Shown piece by piece: positions 22,881 to 35,480 of a DNA stretch of 64,000 bases (position 1 is the stretch's first letter; every line of letters begins with the position of its first letter). The stretch spans positions 54,219,600-54,283,599 of the forward strand of contig NC_082702.1 of assembly GCF_949987515.2 (NCBI RefSeq), read 5' to 3'. The DNA is from Delphinus delphis. Taxonomy: Eukaryota > Chordata > Mammalia > Artiodactyla > Delphinidae. The notes under the pieces are model-generated. The model worked only from the letters and a program-made list of their open reading frames with translations, ran no database searches and had not been told where the DNA came from. A program made the position numbers and the translations under genes.

Positions 22881-24284
22881 TGACAAATCAAGGGACATGA
22901 AGAGCAACAGGAAATATTTCCACAACATCAAGAAAACCACTTAGAACTGACCTTGGCCCTGACTTCAATAATGTATCCAGCAGTGGGGCAAGCTTGTCAT
23001 GGGGCACCCCACAGTTCACTCCACATTTGGGCAATTGGCAGATGGGCAAGGTGCCAGTTGATGCCAGGGAGCTTTTTAGCAAAAGGAATGTGCAGGCGTC
23101 CGCCTGCTGAGGCACTCTCAAGCTGCAGGGGTCATTTCTTCCTGATGCGACAACAGTCCTTCTGGGTGAACATAATAAATCACCTCTTATTGAAGGGATG
23201 AGAGTTTGGGACCATCACATTTGCTTTCTGCTAGCCCTTGGCGTATCAGAGTGAATCCGCATTGTCTGGTAGGATGTTGGAAGGTCATAGGTCATGGGTC
23301 ACAAAATTGGATCTGGATACACTAAGGACCAGGAGCAGTTAACAGAGAGTCGATGCTTCCAAAGAGTCCCCTCCACTGGGCACACGCAGCTGTGGGGGAC
23401 AGAGACATGTGTAATACCTGTGAAAGATATTTCCATTAGAACAGAGCTTAAAGGTAAAAAATGGAGGGTAGAGTACCCGGATTTGTCTGAAATATGCAGC
23501 AGCCTCTTTCCTGACCGGTCATGCCTTTGGCGTCAGCAGTGTGTATATAATGGGTGCCTAACGCGTGAATAATGTATGTATAATGTATGTGTCACTGCCT
23601 TAGAATAAGAAACGTGGGCACAGGTCTCGGGCACTTTAAATAATTTACGTTTTAAATCTACATCTTGTTGGAGAGCAATCTGAGCCTGCATGTAACATTT
23701 ATGAATGCAAGTGAAACTTCTATTTTTTTTCAAAGCCAAATTGCCTTTTATTGAACGTTTGTATTTGAGTAAATTTAGTTGGCATCATTTCAACTTTGTT
23801 GAAATACCTAGTGCTTAAAGTGAGTGATGTGGGCCCTTGATAATGATTTAAGGAGAGCAACAGAGAAATTGCTCTGGGGAGGGGTAACCTTTAAATAATT
23901 ACCCATGTGGTAAGTGAGAAAACAAGATCCATGGTCATGTTCAGTATGTTGGTGTCCGGAGTCCAGTGTCTGCAGTAATGTCAGGTCCTCTGTATCTACG
24001 GCAACAGCCCAGAGGGGTCAGTGTCCAATACCGTGAAGAATCATATGCTTGCCTCCCACGTGGGGTCAGCATCTCATAAATAAGTCATGCTGGAGGCTGC
24101 AGAGAAGCAGGAGCCCTCTCCTGGAGCTAAAGAGAACACCTACTCATTTGTTTTAAACACCGCTGTTTTGATCAGAAGCATTGCATGGAACTAGGAAGAC
24201 AGAGTGAAGAGAGACAGATGCAAAGATTTCATTCTAAAAAGTTAATGAAGTGATTCTGTAGCTAATGATAGCTAGTTTACAATG
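22881..24284. other. Intronic sequence, nothing recognised
   Basis: About 1.4 kb. A short duplicated motif, ataatgtatgt, occurs twice at about 23569-23590. No gene or repeat was recognised. Confidence 0.45.
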
Positions 24285-24445
24285 TTGTTGAGTTATTACT
24301 ATGGGCTAGTCACTGTTCTAGCCTCCTTACATATGTTATTTTATTTCATCTCTGTTTAGAAAAGCAAAAACCCTGAGGTAGGCACCCTAACTCTATCCAT
24401 TTTCCAAATGAGAAGCACAGAGTGGTTAATCAACTTTACTCCTGT
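24285..24445 (-). repeat. MIR SINE, reverse orientation
   Basis: ctagtcactgttctagcctc, taggcaccctaactctatcc and ttccaaatgagaagcacaga. Confidence 0.75.
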
Positions 24446-25174
24446 CACAAAGAACAAGGAGTCAGCTCATAGCATTTTCTCGAAATTTTATGCTTTTGTG
24501 CTTCCCCAAATTCTCTGATTTGGAATCTTTTTATTAAATAAAATTTAAAGATTAAAGCAGATCAAACAACTGACCAGTATACCTGTTGATTACTCAAATG
24601 ATGGGGGCCACATTGTCTATTACCTTCCATAATGACAGTGGAAATACTGGACCTTAGGGTTTGGAAGGGTTTTGAGCGTATGAAACCCTGATCCATTCAA
24701 GTTCCTATGACACCCCAGCTCCTTTGAATGGAGCCTGCTACCTCCCTAATTATTTATATGGAAAATAGATGCTCAGTGGCTTCTCTGTGCTAGTCCCTGG
24801 GAGAGGAGCTGAGTGAAGTCAGGTACAAGATTCACAAAGTTCTTCCCAACGTGGAGCTTAGACTCTGTGTTCTATTCCTAGCTCTGAGCTGAAATCTTCT
24901 CTGTTACTTTTATCTATGGTTCCTAGCTCTTTACCCCGTAGCCACAGTGCTAAAAGTTGCATTGCTGCCCCATGACAGCACTTCAAATATGTAGAAGCAT
25001 AGTCATACCCCTCGAGTCTCATCAAGCACAATCCACCTACTCTCAGTTCTCTCATGGTCTCCACCCTGACACCTTCTACTCAGCAAATATGCAGCCGTTT
25101 CTCTTTAATATGGCTCTCGGAAGTGAAAGCAGAGTCACACAGCCCAGTTGTATCATAATGTGCACTGGTTGGGG
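24446..25174. other. Intronic sequence, nothing recognised
   Basis: About 730 bp without assignable features. Confidence 0.4.
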
Positions 25175-25630
25175 TGACTGTAGGTTTTGGCAAGGATTCA
25201 TTTGGTTGCAGGGAATAGAAGCCCAGTCCATCAACTCAGAGTAAAAATACCAAGTGGTTTCCCAGCTCTCCAGGGAAAGATGGACCACCAGGCCTGAAGT
25301 GTGGGAGGACTTGGGATGGCTCCAGGGACCTCAGCAACAGGGGTCCCTAGACCTTCCTCCTGTGAGCTCTGCCATTAATGTAAGTAGGCCACTTTCTCTG
25401 TGCAGCATCTTTTTGCATTGCTGCAAATGTATTCAGTCTCTTAGAATCTCAATTCCGAATTCACAGAAGGTTCAACCTTAATTATGAGTTGGTTCCCCTT
25501 TGGGGTGTGTCCACCTCTGGCCCAGGAAGCTGTGCCCCTACGCAAGCTATGCAAGGTTACATGTTCCATAAGGTCACTCCCTCCAGGGGCTGAGGGATGA
25601 GCAGATTAACCCAGAAGGGGAAGGGCAAAT
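25175..25630 (+). repeat. Possible ancient repeat (uncertain)
   Basis: tttggttgcagggaatagaa, then ctgtgcagcatctttttgca and tatgagttggttccccttt, resemble an old dispersed repeat also suspected at 56165-56610 and 61311-61560. Family unknown; may be chance. Confidence 0.3.
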
Positions 25631-25914
25631 GGGAACAACCATGAAGTATAATCATCCGTAAACTCATGGTATGGCTCTTAAGAGTCTATTTCCTTTAAGT
25701 TTCCTCTCCAATTTCCTGTTATTACCAAACCAATAGATCATTTTTGATTGACTGTTCTTTTCTTCCATTGAAAAAATCCATTCTAGTTTGTCCATCACTC
25801 CTTCAAAAGATATTTGGAGGCAGAGAGGGAGTGCTGTCAAAGTATATTTTCCTCCCTCTCTGTGGGGGGGTCAATATTTAAGGCAATAGCAACACAGTAT
25901 AAAAAGAAAAACTA

Positions 25915-25990
25915 CTAGCACCTAACATTTATTGAGTTTTTACTAGATGGTTGGCACTGTTCTAAGCACTTTACATGTTTATTTCTTTTC
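25915..25990 (-). repeat. MIR SINE fragment, reverse
   Basis: cctaacatttattgagttttt, then ggcactgttctaagcacttt and acatgtttattt: the reverse 3' end of MIR. Confidence 0.8.
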
Positions 25991-25999
25991 TGCAGTGAT

Positions 26000-26146
26000 C
26001 TTAGGCAAAGTTGTTCAACCTCAGTGAGCCTCCATTTTCTCATTTGCAAAATGGTGATAATCCCTGATATACAAGGTAATGATGAAATTCAAGAGATAAT
26101 GTAGCTAAATTTCTTACTAGTGCATAGTATGTGCTGAATAAATGGT
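26000..26146 (+). repeat. MIR SINE fragment
   Basis: ttaggcaaagttgttcaacc, ccattttctcatttgcaaaa and agtatgtgctgaataaatgg. It is head to head with the reverse MIR directly upstream. Confidence 0.8.
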
Positions 26147-26624
26147 GCCTGGTGGTTGCTGTGATGGTGTCGTCAACTCTAACAATGCTTAACAGCTCAG
26201 TAACAGAGCTGTTTTTTAATTCTTTAAAAGAGACCATTGCTCTGCTTCTGACTAACCCGTTTGAAGGCAGAGCACCAGGCAAAGCTGGGGATTCAGATAT
26301 CCAAAGGGTGGGAGATGAATAATAAAAATGGTTAAAGTGACATGTTGGAATCCAGGAGAGCTGCAGTACTATAGAGCCAGGATCCCAGAGAGCACAAATC
26401 TGTCCACAGAATATGGTCAGCACTCTGGAGAGCTCCCAGTGGCTTCCATGTGCTTTCCGTATTCTTGATCTTAAAGGAAAGCAAATCTCTGCATTAAGAA
26501 CCCCAGCCTTGTAAATGGTCTAGTCTTTTGTTTTATGGGGAGGCTCTGTTGACAGTGGAACTCTAGGTGCTGAAGGGATAGTTCAGAACTAGACTTCTAA
26601 TCTGAAGAGGGCATTGGAATTCTT
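26147..26624. other. Intronic sequence, nothing recognised
   Basis: About 480 bp without assignable features. It contains a small inverted repeat, aacagctcagtaacagagctgtt, at about 26190. Confidence 0.4.
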
Positions 26625-27022
26625 TTTTTTCCCACAATATATATTTTTTAAATTGAAGTGTAGTTGATATATATATAATATTATATAAAATACAGGTGTA
26701 CAATATAGTGATTCACACTTTTTAAAGGTTATACTCCATTTATCCTTATTATAAAATATTTGCTATATTCCCCGTGTTGTACAATATACCCTTGTAGCTT
26801 ATTCTATACCTTACAGTTTGTACCTCTTAATCCCCTACCCCTATATTGCCCCTCCCCCTTCCTTCTACCCACTGGTAACCACTAATTTGTTATCTATATC
26901 TGTGAGTCTGCTTCTTTTTTGTTATGTTCTCTAGTTTACTGTATTTTTTCTTTTTAGATTCCACATGTAAGTGATATCATACGGTGTTTGTCTTTCTCTG
27001 TATTTCACCACTTAGCATAAGG
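26625..27022 (-). mobile_element. L1 LINE 3' fragment
   Basis: Reverse L1: taaattgaagtgtagttgat, ccccgtgttgtacaatatac, gttatctatatctgtgagtc and gattccacatgtaagtgata. Confidence 0.9.
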
Positions 27023-28654
27023 ATACTGTGTTTTTAATTGGATTAGACCAGACATCAGTATCCTTGCCAAGAGTAAGAACTTTTCATCTTTCCGTCTCTG
27101 GGGAGTTTAGTTCTAGTAAGCCAGAATAGCAAAAACATCAAAAAAAGAAAAAGAAAGAAAAGAAAAAACAGACATTAACTTCCTTTCTTATGTAACCCAG
27201 AGTGGAGAGGAAGCAAGTATCGTCATCTGGTTCAGCGAAAACAGTGCGTTACATTTGGGTGCTATAAAATATCAGATGTTTGATGTCTGTCTGCCTAGTT
27301 CAGTCTTCTATCTTAGTAGCCATATATGAAGTTGCACAAGTAAAAAGAAGCTCATGAAAATAAACTTTCCGGCAAATGTAAGACTTTGGATAAAACGTAT
27401 CTTGGCTAAATGGATTATCTTTTCTCTTAATGAACCTTCATGCAATGTAGGCTAGGTGAAGAGTTTCTGTGAAGTTGATGTGCTGACACCCACGTGGAGT
27501 GTTTCTGCCTGTCTATTTTGGGTAGAAGAGACTTAGAACGAAAGTATCCTCGAAGGGAGGAGAATGTTAAGAAATAAACCATGTTTGTGCTGTGACAGAA
27601 CTAATATCAAACACTGCCAGTGTGTGTCTGAAACATAGCTAGAAGTGCTGTTCTACTGATAGCATAAACAACCCTGAGTGTATATTTGGTTCAACTGTGA
27701 GACAGCCAAAAGGAGCGAGGACCTGAATTGTGTCCTGAGCTTGAACCTTGGAGAAGTCCCCTTTCCTCTCTCTCTGGGAGTGTCTCCTCACCTGTTCCAG
27801 GAGGAGACCTGGATTAGCCGGTTTGTGAGGTCCCTTTCATGGTCAGAAGTGCAGAGTATGTGACTGATGAGTGAAGGAACAGATTGCTTCTTGTCACCAC
27901 ATTCCAGAAATAGTTGCTGGATTTGCAGAGAAAGGCAAGAAGTGGCATGTACTGGTTGCTTCCTTTTCCCAGGTCACCCAGCAGGTCCTAATCGTGTGGG
28001 GAAGCATTACTGAACTCCAATTACGTGACGTATTACTAACTTTAAGGTAATGGTTATTCTTTGGGGGAATGTAAGCAGTCGTGGAACCAGGGTGGATTCC
28101 TGCTATAGACAGTGCATTTATTCACCTCAAATTCAACATGATGAAAATGTTTTTGAAGCTATATTTTTCTATCCTGGAAAAAGACTGAATTTGAAGTGGT
28201 GTTCAAAGAGAAAAAAGCAACTATGAGCAAATGTATTAATTAGATTCTAAATGTTCACTTTTTACTGTAGAATTCATCCATTGGTTAAGCTGAGGTCTTG
28301 CTTGGGCGTGGGGAGGAGGGACAGTTATCTCATCTCTCCTGATAATCAGTGTGCTTGAATCTCAGAGATTGCTGAAAGTTGTACATGTCATTCTGTGAAT
28401 CCTCTTGACCACAGCGTGGGTCTCCCCTAGAAAAGACCACTTTTAGGAAGGCACATATGTACAAAACAGCAAGACTTCTTGAGAAACAGATCAAAAAGAC
28501 CGTAACTACCCGAACCAAAGCTGCCTGTCCTATCTTCTGCCTTCCCTCTGCCTCCTTCCAGGGTTGACCCACCCTCTATCTGAGTAACAGGGCACCACAA
28601 CCATCCAGGAGAAGAAACATGATGTGTTCTTTTCTTTATTCAGTGAAGCAACTG
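27023..28654. other. Intronic sequence, nothing recognised
   Basis: About 1.6 kb. An A-rich purine tract lies at 27128-27170. No exon, RNA or repeat was recognised. Confidence 0.45.
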
Positions 28655-28895
28655 TGAATGTGGGCGCTGGAATCTGAGAAACCCAGGTCTGAATATCAGT
28701 CCCTTCAAATCCTGCCTTTATGACTTTGGAAAAGTAATCTCAACTCTTAGTTTCCTCATCTGTAAAATGGAGATGTAGATTCTTCCTCACAGAGCAGTTA
28801 TGAGGCCAAATGAGGTCAAGTATGCGAAATGATTAGCACAATGCCTGGTACTTTGTAAATGTTCAATATATGGTAGGTACTACTAGGGTTATTAT
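28655..28895 (+). repeat. MIR SINE, near full length
   Basis: gcgctggaatctgagaaacc, gtttcctcatctgtaaaatg, cagagcagttatgaggccaa and cacaatgcctggtactttgt. Confidence 0.9.
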
Positions 28896-28904
28896 TACCA
28901 TTGA

Positions 28905-29215
28905 TATTAATCAGGTGCCTCTGCGTACCAGGCACCATGCAAATTGCCAGGGATGCAAACTTGGACCTAGTCTGGGATTTCAAGGAGTTCAAAATCTAGT
29001 GGAGAAGAATGTTGGATAAACAAGTAATTATGGAACAAGGTGGTAAGTGTTATGAAAATAAAGCATAGGCATAAACCCAAATTAGGATCATAAGAGGGTG
29101 TGGGAGGACTTCTTGGAAAAGGCAACATTTGGGCTGAGTTTTAACATGAGTATCAAAGAGGTGAAAATATTATGTGACCCGTTTGGGGAACTCTAGGTCC
29201 ATTCATGAGGCAGAG
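28905..29215 (+). repeat. Ancient interspersed repeat (family not named)
   Basis: ccaggcaccatgcaaattgc, aaggagttcaaaatctagtg, acaagtaattatggaacaag and ggacttcttggaaaaggc follow the order of the old family. Confidence 0.55.
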
Positions 29216-30879
29216 TAAAGAGACTAGGGATATGAGAAAGGAGAGCAGCCTTTCCCCTGCCTGGCTCCTCAGCTCTCATGTCCACCATAGCCCAGTTCCC
29301 TCAGAGTCCCATTGTAAATGCTGTGAATTGTTCTTTCCAGTGAGAAGTGATCTCAGGTAGAGATGGAATGCCACATAGGGCCACCATGGCAAAGGGAATC
29401 TCTTGTTTTGTCTGTTACTTCTCAGTGTCTTTGAGTCTCTGCCTGCATCACTCTCGTGCCCTGAACCTGTCAAGTGTCTGGGTATTTTTGCATGTTTGCA
29501 GTTCATCAACACCCTTCAGGTCCAGTGATCCTTCTCAGACCCTTCGCCTTTAGAGAAACAGGTCAAACCTGGCCCAAGGTTTCCTCCTTGGTTTCTGGCT
29601 AAAATTGACCTCCTCAAAGAAGCCTGACCCCAGACTCCTACTGGACACCATGCACTGGAGTTCTCCAAGCCCTCTTCTCTGTTGCCGGCACACACTGCTT
29701 TTTCAGCCCTGACAGTCCTCATCTCAGATCCCTCCCTGGGATTCTCATCCCTCTGCCATTCTTCTTTTTTTCTTGCTTGTAGAGCTTTTCTGGAGAACTG
29801 ATTACCAGGCCCCTTCTCTCCTCGAGAGTGCTTCTTTGTCACAAGTGATTCCACTCTTTCAGGACATTTGGTGACATTTAATTCATCTCCTGTTGTCTGC
29901 TTGGATGAATACTTGGGAACTCCCTGAGAGGAAGGACGAGGCAGTAAGACATCTGAGAAATGCAATCTTTATGTGGTGGGTGAGGGTGATGGATTTTCAC
30001 CTCCTTTCTTATACCCTTTCCAGTTGCATGGGGACCTCTGGGCATTCACCCTCCTCTTCTCTGCTTTCAGAGAAGATTTATTCTTTTCTGGTTATTATTT
30101 TTCTGTGTACCTTGTCTGATTTTTCTTCTTTCAGTGTCCAGTTCTCATTCTGTAGCTTTTGCACTGTATTCTCAAAGTTGTGTGTCTATTGGCCTGACCG
30201 TTCCACAGTGCCATTCCCATATCTGGAGGAAATGCCAAATGCCTAATTGATGATTGGCACCTCTGCTCACAGTGGAAGGAAAGGTAGGCATTTCTCCCAA
30301 TACCCATCCTTCGTTGAGAAGGGAGAGACTGTTCTTCCCCTTTCTACAACTTGTATTTCAATGCATAGAGAATGTCTTCCATATAGGACAGGAGTGGCCT
30401 GCTGGCATGGGGACCTCTGCCCCTCTTTGAACCCCTTACTCATTCTTCTTATAGGAGGATGAGTTGCTAAATGAGTGTGAGTCTGGAACCTCCTTTGGGC
30501 CATGTCTACTGTTAGATAAGATCCCTGCATCTCAAAGTCAGTATCCCAGCTCCATGCTTCATTCTTCCCCTTTCATTTGTTCCATCCAGATATAGCGGGC
30601 CCTTTGTGCCTGGGGTCTGCGCAGGCCCCTAGGCAGGCTGGAGGTTTGCCCTCATAGTCCTGTCTTGTAAAGCAGGATAGAGGATCCGGTGGAGTCCCAA
30701 TCTCCAGTTCATTTCACAACAGTACTCTGCCCTCAGAGTTATCAGTCACCTGCTCAGATATTAATTACCAAGTTCATCATTCCTCATCTTGCTGGCTCCT
30801 TGCATGTCACTTTCAGAGGCAAAATCCCAGAGGAGGAACCTCAGACCCACAAATGTCCCTGTTCCCTTGTCTCTCATCT
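29216..30879. other. Intronic sequence; weak L2-like stretch
   Basis: About 29560-29720 is C/T-rich and L2-like. The 149-codon reverse frame at 29516-29965 covers it and has no known homologue that I recognise. The rest is featureless. Confidence 0.35.
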
Positions 30880-31330
30880 CATGATACCCTCTGCCCAAGT
30901 CTCTCACCTTTCCTCTCTCCACTTCCCCATGTTCACTCCATCCCTAGGGCACTCACCACCTGCCATTCCCTACATGTGAAACTGTAGGCTCTTTGCTGTT
31001 GTTCCACCTTCACCTGGAATGTCAGGTCGTGAACAGCTTCCCCATTTACCATCTGACCAACCCCTACTTGGCCTCTGAAACTCAGATTCCGCTTCACTGA
31101 ATCTGATCAGATTCCAGGTGCCCTCTGACTTCCCAGGCTGGCTGAGATGCCCCTCCTCCGTGCTTTTTTAAGCCCACACCATCTCCATCACAGCTCTCAT
31201 TACCATGTTCTCTGAACCCTCCCCCACTTCCCCAGTAGCTTGTGAGTCTTTTGAAGGAAATGCCATATCGGTCGAACTCTCTATTCCCAGAAACATTATG
31301 GGCAACCAGAAAAGGCATGAGGCACTAAAT
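30880..31330 (+). repeat. L2 LINE fragment
   Basis: ttgttccaccttcacctgga, cagattccaggtgccctctg and ccagtagcttgtgagtcttt are L2-like in content and order. Confidence 0.55.
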
Positions 31331-31339
31331 CAGAGATTA

Positions 31340-31480
31340 ACAAATGCCCCTTTAATTAAGGGCATGTCTACTAACTAGGAAACGTCTGAACTTACGAGGT
31401 GCAGATGGGGAAACCAAGGCACAGGAAGAGTCGCTGGGAGAAGGCTGAGCCAGTAAATGGCAGAGCTGGTACATTGAAGA
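31340..31480 (-). repeat. MIR-like fragment, reverse
   Basis: cagatggggaaaccaaggca, then gccagtaaatggcagagctg. Partial and diverged. Confidence 0.5.
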
Positions 31481-32379
31481 TTTATAAACAGAAACATGTA
31501 CTTGTTTAAATTTTTAAAAGAAAACGTGCACCAGGTCTGATCCTGTAAATTCTGTTGCCTCTAGCAGCAACCAAAGTCACAATTTGCCCAGTAGTATCAA
31601 TTTGCCCCGTTCTACACAGAGGGATGCCCATGGCCCTGGAGAATCCTGTCTGCTTCCCCCCAAACCCAGCTCACAGGCAGGCAGCAGGCTCATCAACTCA
31701 TCAGATCCCCTTCTCACAAGCTCGTTTCAAAGACATTTCATTGGTCTGCACACAGGTGCTTGTGGAACGAAATGAAACTTGCCCCAAAACAAAGGGGAAA
31801 AAAGCCGATCCGATGCAAAGTCTATCTGCGTTTCAGAAGCTGTCAAGATGAAAAATGAAGCCATGCGTTTGGCCTTTAAAAATATTAATTTCTTGTAGAG
31901 ATGAACTGGAGAGTGGTAGAGAGAAAATTCCCTTATCTCCTAGGAGGAGCGAACAGGACCAAATTCTGATCCTTCTTCCTGGGTCTTTCCAAACCCAGTG
32001 AGTACTTGTTTGCACTTCATTTGTGAAGTTTCCAAGCATAGTGAATGTCCACATGTGTCCTGGAGTTATCAATGAATCTCCTGTCCTGTTCTGAGCTTAG
32101 TTGATACGCTTCAATGTGCTTTGGCTCTGTTGTTTGGGGTTGGGGGATGAACACAATGGAAGCAAATCCGGCCAACTTCTGACTGGGGCAGGGTTTAGGC
32201 TCAAGTAAGGGCACCAGCAATGAATGAATGAATGAATGAATGCCTTGTTGCTAATAGACAGGAAGGACCAAGAAGACACAGGAGAAAGAAATGCATCCTG
32301 CTAACTTCTGACGGTCAAACTTAAGGAGACGGTGTCTGTTTCAGTAAGGTGCCTTTTCGAGCAGTTATAAAGGGTCCTC
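31481..32379. other. Intronic sequence with a (TGAA)6 repeat
   Basis: A clean tetranucleotide run, (AATG)n, lies at 32219-32242. Nothing else was recognised. Confidence 0.5.
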
Positions 32380-32890
32380 AGACTCCCTCCCCTCCCTCAT
32401 ACCCAGTCCATCCCCCAGAAGCTCCTCATGACCTGCTCTCAAAGACGTTCACTGCTCTGCACTGTCAGAGCCTCTGTCCTCTTTCTGCCCCGTGCCTCTC
32501 TTGCCTGGACCATTGCAGAGTCTCATAAGTGCCTCTCCGTGCTCCCGACTCCACCATCCTCCTGCTGCCTCCAGAACATTCTCCTTTTCTAAAGCATCCT
32601 CACCTGCTTAAAAATACTGATAGCTGTATCTTGCCTAGTGCATCAACTCCAAGTCTTCAACATCTGCTCTCAGACCACTCTGCCAGCCTCCTCTCCTTTC
32701 CCTCTTTCTGGTCACTTCAGACTCCCACGAAATATGTGTAACATTATTCCACAAACATACAAGGCTTTTTCATGCTCTCTGTCTTGTGCACACACTGTTC
32801 CTTCAGTCTATGTGCCCTTCCCTCCCTTGTCCACCTGAGGAACTCCTATGCATCTTTTCAGGCCCAGCTTACATGCCCCGCCCCAGCCGC
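32380..32890 (+). repeat. L2 LINE fragment
   Basis: ttgcctggaccattgcagag, cctcctgctgcctccagaac, cagaccactctgccagcctc and tcttttcaggcccagcttac match the L2 3' region. Confidence 0.75.
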
Positions 32891-33649
32891 ATTGCACGTG
32901 GTCTGTCAGTTACTGACCAATTGTCCCTGTAAGCCAGTCTGCTCAGGGCCATCTCTAAGAAATTGGTGTCCTCCCTCCCCAGGGACTCACGTTAGGCAAG
33001 TTGCAGGGAACTGTGGGCTATGAACTGGACGCTCTTTTTCCTCTAGAAATGATATTCAAGAGATACTTGGATGAATGAAATAATAACAAATGCAGCAAAT
33101 ATACTTTTGTTCTACTTTTTCCAAAAGTCTCATTCCCAATTTTCATCAGATTCAAAGGAGAAAAATCCTCCCAATTCCTAATCATCTCCTTCCCAAGATA
33201 ACAGGGCTCCGTCCTCTGTTCACATAGACTCAGGGTGTGCTCAAAGATGTCTGGACATCTGGCCTCTGGCCTGTCTGCCTCTCTGCGGAAGCCAGTGGTT
33301 TTAAACTTATCAGCCATTCCCTTTCTCAGACTCAGGCCTGTGGTTCTGTGTGGCCTGTGTTTTCTTATAAAATGTACCAGTGCGTGGGGAGAAGTTCCAT
33401 CTGTGGCCAGAAAGCAAAGCAAAGGAGACCGGGACATATGAGGGCCTGACTCATACCATGCCAAACGGAGTCTCCACGCCCTCAGTGGCCACACAGCTAC
33501 CTGGAGAGCTAGCAGAAGGGCCACATGGAGTCCTTTCTGTCTGCCCACCCATCCTCTAAAGCCCACCTCCTCGTGTTACTCTCAGGGCTCATCTGGGGTG
33601 ACGTTTATCTCAGGGCCTTGACTCTGTGTCTCCGCTTGAGATGATGTCC
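32891..33649. other. Intronic sequence; chance 182-codon reverse frame
   Basis: The longest non-repeat open frame of the window (33018-33566, -) lies here. I recognise no domain, signal peptide or splice partner. Its frame is kept open by composition, so no gene is called. Confidence 0.4.
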
Positions 33650-33830
33650 CGATTTGCTGCTTAGGCAAACACTTCCTGAGCTCGGACAGCATGCCAGCCC
33701 CACGCCAGGCAGTGGGGACAAAGCCGAGGAAAGCTGGATTCCTGCCCTCACGGCACTCATGCTCTAGTGAGGGGAGAGCCTTGCCCTCCCTAAGAAGCTG
33801 CTGTGAGAAGAAATGAGGGCAACATTCCGA
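33650..33830 (+). repeat. Ancient interspersed repeat (family not named)
   Basis: aacacttcctgagctcggac, ccaggcagtggggacaaagc and ctcatgctctagtgagggga. Confidence 0.5.
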
Positions 33831-34156
33831 GACAACTGGAAATGATGGCTGGAGGACTCAGCACAGGAGAAAAACCCATCCTAGAATTCTAGAAAGTTCC
33901 CTTTCGTCCTTTCCTTACAACCATCTGGTCTCAGCTCAGAGGCTGGCAACCCACACTGAATGTTTGAAAGCAGAGAAGCTACATCTTTCACCAGCATGAA
34001 TGAACAACACCTACCAAAGGAAGCCAAAATATACCCTGTGAACACATACATAGTTCTACAAACGTAACAGTCCTTTTCACTTTGTGTAATTACCAAAATG
34101 TTTGGAAGTAATTCCCAGTGGAAATCATCACCCAATTTGCTCCGTATGGATTCTTT

Positions 34157-34353
34157 TTCTTTTTTTAAGACTTTTTTGGATGTGGACCTCTTTTAAAGTC
34201 TTTATTGAATCTGTTACAGTATTGCTTCTTTTTTATTTTTTGGATTTTTGGCCACTGAGGCATGTGGGATCTTAGCTCCCTGAGCAGGAATTGAACCCAC
34301 ACCCCCTACATTGGAAGGCGAAGTCTTAACCACTGGACAGCCAGGGAAGTCCT
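34157..34353 (-). mobile_element. Older CHR-type tRNA-derived SINE
   Basis: Reverse orientation: the + strand ends ...gacagccagggaagtcc, the complement of the SINE head. The B-box region is caggaattgaacccacac. A 10-bp target duplication, tggattcttt, is at 34147-34156 and 34354-34363. More diverged than the other CHR copies. Confidence 0.88.
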
Positions 34354-34363
34354 TGGATTCTTT

Positions 34364-35029
34364 AATATCGTATTGCTGCCAAGAAATCTAAATATCCTAC
34401 CTGCAAGGGAATTAAAAGACAGAAAATTATCACTCCGCAGCAATTCATACTGATTCAGACTTGGAGGGACAAAAACAAAATTGACAATTGCTGCTGGAGG
34501 AGGCTTGAACAGTCTTTATTTCATTTTCCTTAGCTTGGCATCAGTCCAAGGTTTTATTCCCTTTTTAAAAAATTTTGGCCCTTAATGCAATAGATATCGA
34601 CCACATAAATGATCTGTACATTGAATTAGACTAATAACCTAAATGTAAGCAAATTTGAAGGAATGGTCTTGACAGGGAGACAGCAGGCCCTGAGTTAGTT
34701 CTTCGAGGTAACGGTGATCATATGCCTCTACCTACTAGATAATCAAGAAATATTTGCCTGACTCTCCCTAATGTGAGGCTGGCATCTGCCCTGAGAATCC
34801 AGCATAGGGAGTTTACTATGAAGGAGAAGCAGGGGTAAGGTTTATTCTCTCTCTTTCTTCTCAATTTTAACTCAGCCTTAAAATAGCCACACTCTTGTCC
34901 TCCAGCCCTGCTTTTTCTTTTCGTCCTGATTCCATGGTTGGTCTTAACTCCATCGACTTAGGTGCCCAAGGTAGAAAGTGTCCCCTCGCTCGTCGCATCA
35001 AATACACACACTGGCTATGGAGCTGAGAA
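34364..35029. other. Intronic sequence, nothing recognised
   Basis: About 670 bp without assignable features. Confidence 0.4.
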
Positions 35030-35255
35030 GTCATTCTGCCTGTGTGCAGGCAGATCCTGGCTCTGTTACTTGCTTCTGGAATAACCTGGAGAAGTCATAT
35101 AAAGTTTCTGAGCCTGAGTTTTCTCATCTGTAAAATGGGTGTGTGTGGTGCTGGTGGTGATATCCTTGTCCCAGGGTGCAGTGAGGGTCAAACAGGATAA
35201 TGTTTAGATGGTTCACACAGCTTCACCTATCTTCAGTGATCAGTAAATGGTATCT
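35030..35255 (+). repeat. MIR SINE
   Basis: ctggctctgttacttgcttc, gagttttctcatctgtaaaa and agtgagggtcaaacaggata. Confidence 0.88.
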
Positions 35256-35369
35256 CTTTTCATAACTATCATTACCCTAATTGATAACTAGGTCTTTTTG
35301 ATTCCATTTCCTAAAATTTTCTTTCATTTCCCTCCTACTCTTCCTTCTGAACCATCTCATCTCACCTGG

Positions 35370-35480
35370 ATGGATACAATATTGGTGTCTGATTCATCTC
35401 TTAAGTCCCCAGTGCTGAGCACGGGGCCTGGCACCTCGTAGGACCTCAGTAAGTCCCTGTTCCATTGGATTGAATATTCT
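35370..35480 (+). repeat. L2 LINE 3' end fragment
   Basis: ccccagtgctgagcacgggg, then cctggcacctcgtaggacct and cagtaagtccctg. Confidence 0.7.

Noticed and set aside
29516..29965. 149-codon reverse frame
   Set aside because: It overlaps L2-like sequence and has no recognisable protein family.
33018..33566. 182-codon open frame, the longest outside the tandem array
   Set aside because: No domain, signal or homologue recognised, no splice partner, and it lies in ordinary intron. This length is within chance for 64 kb on six frames.
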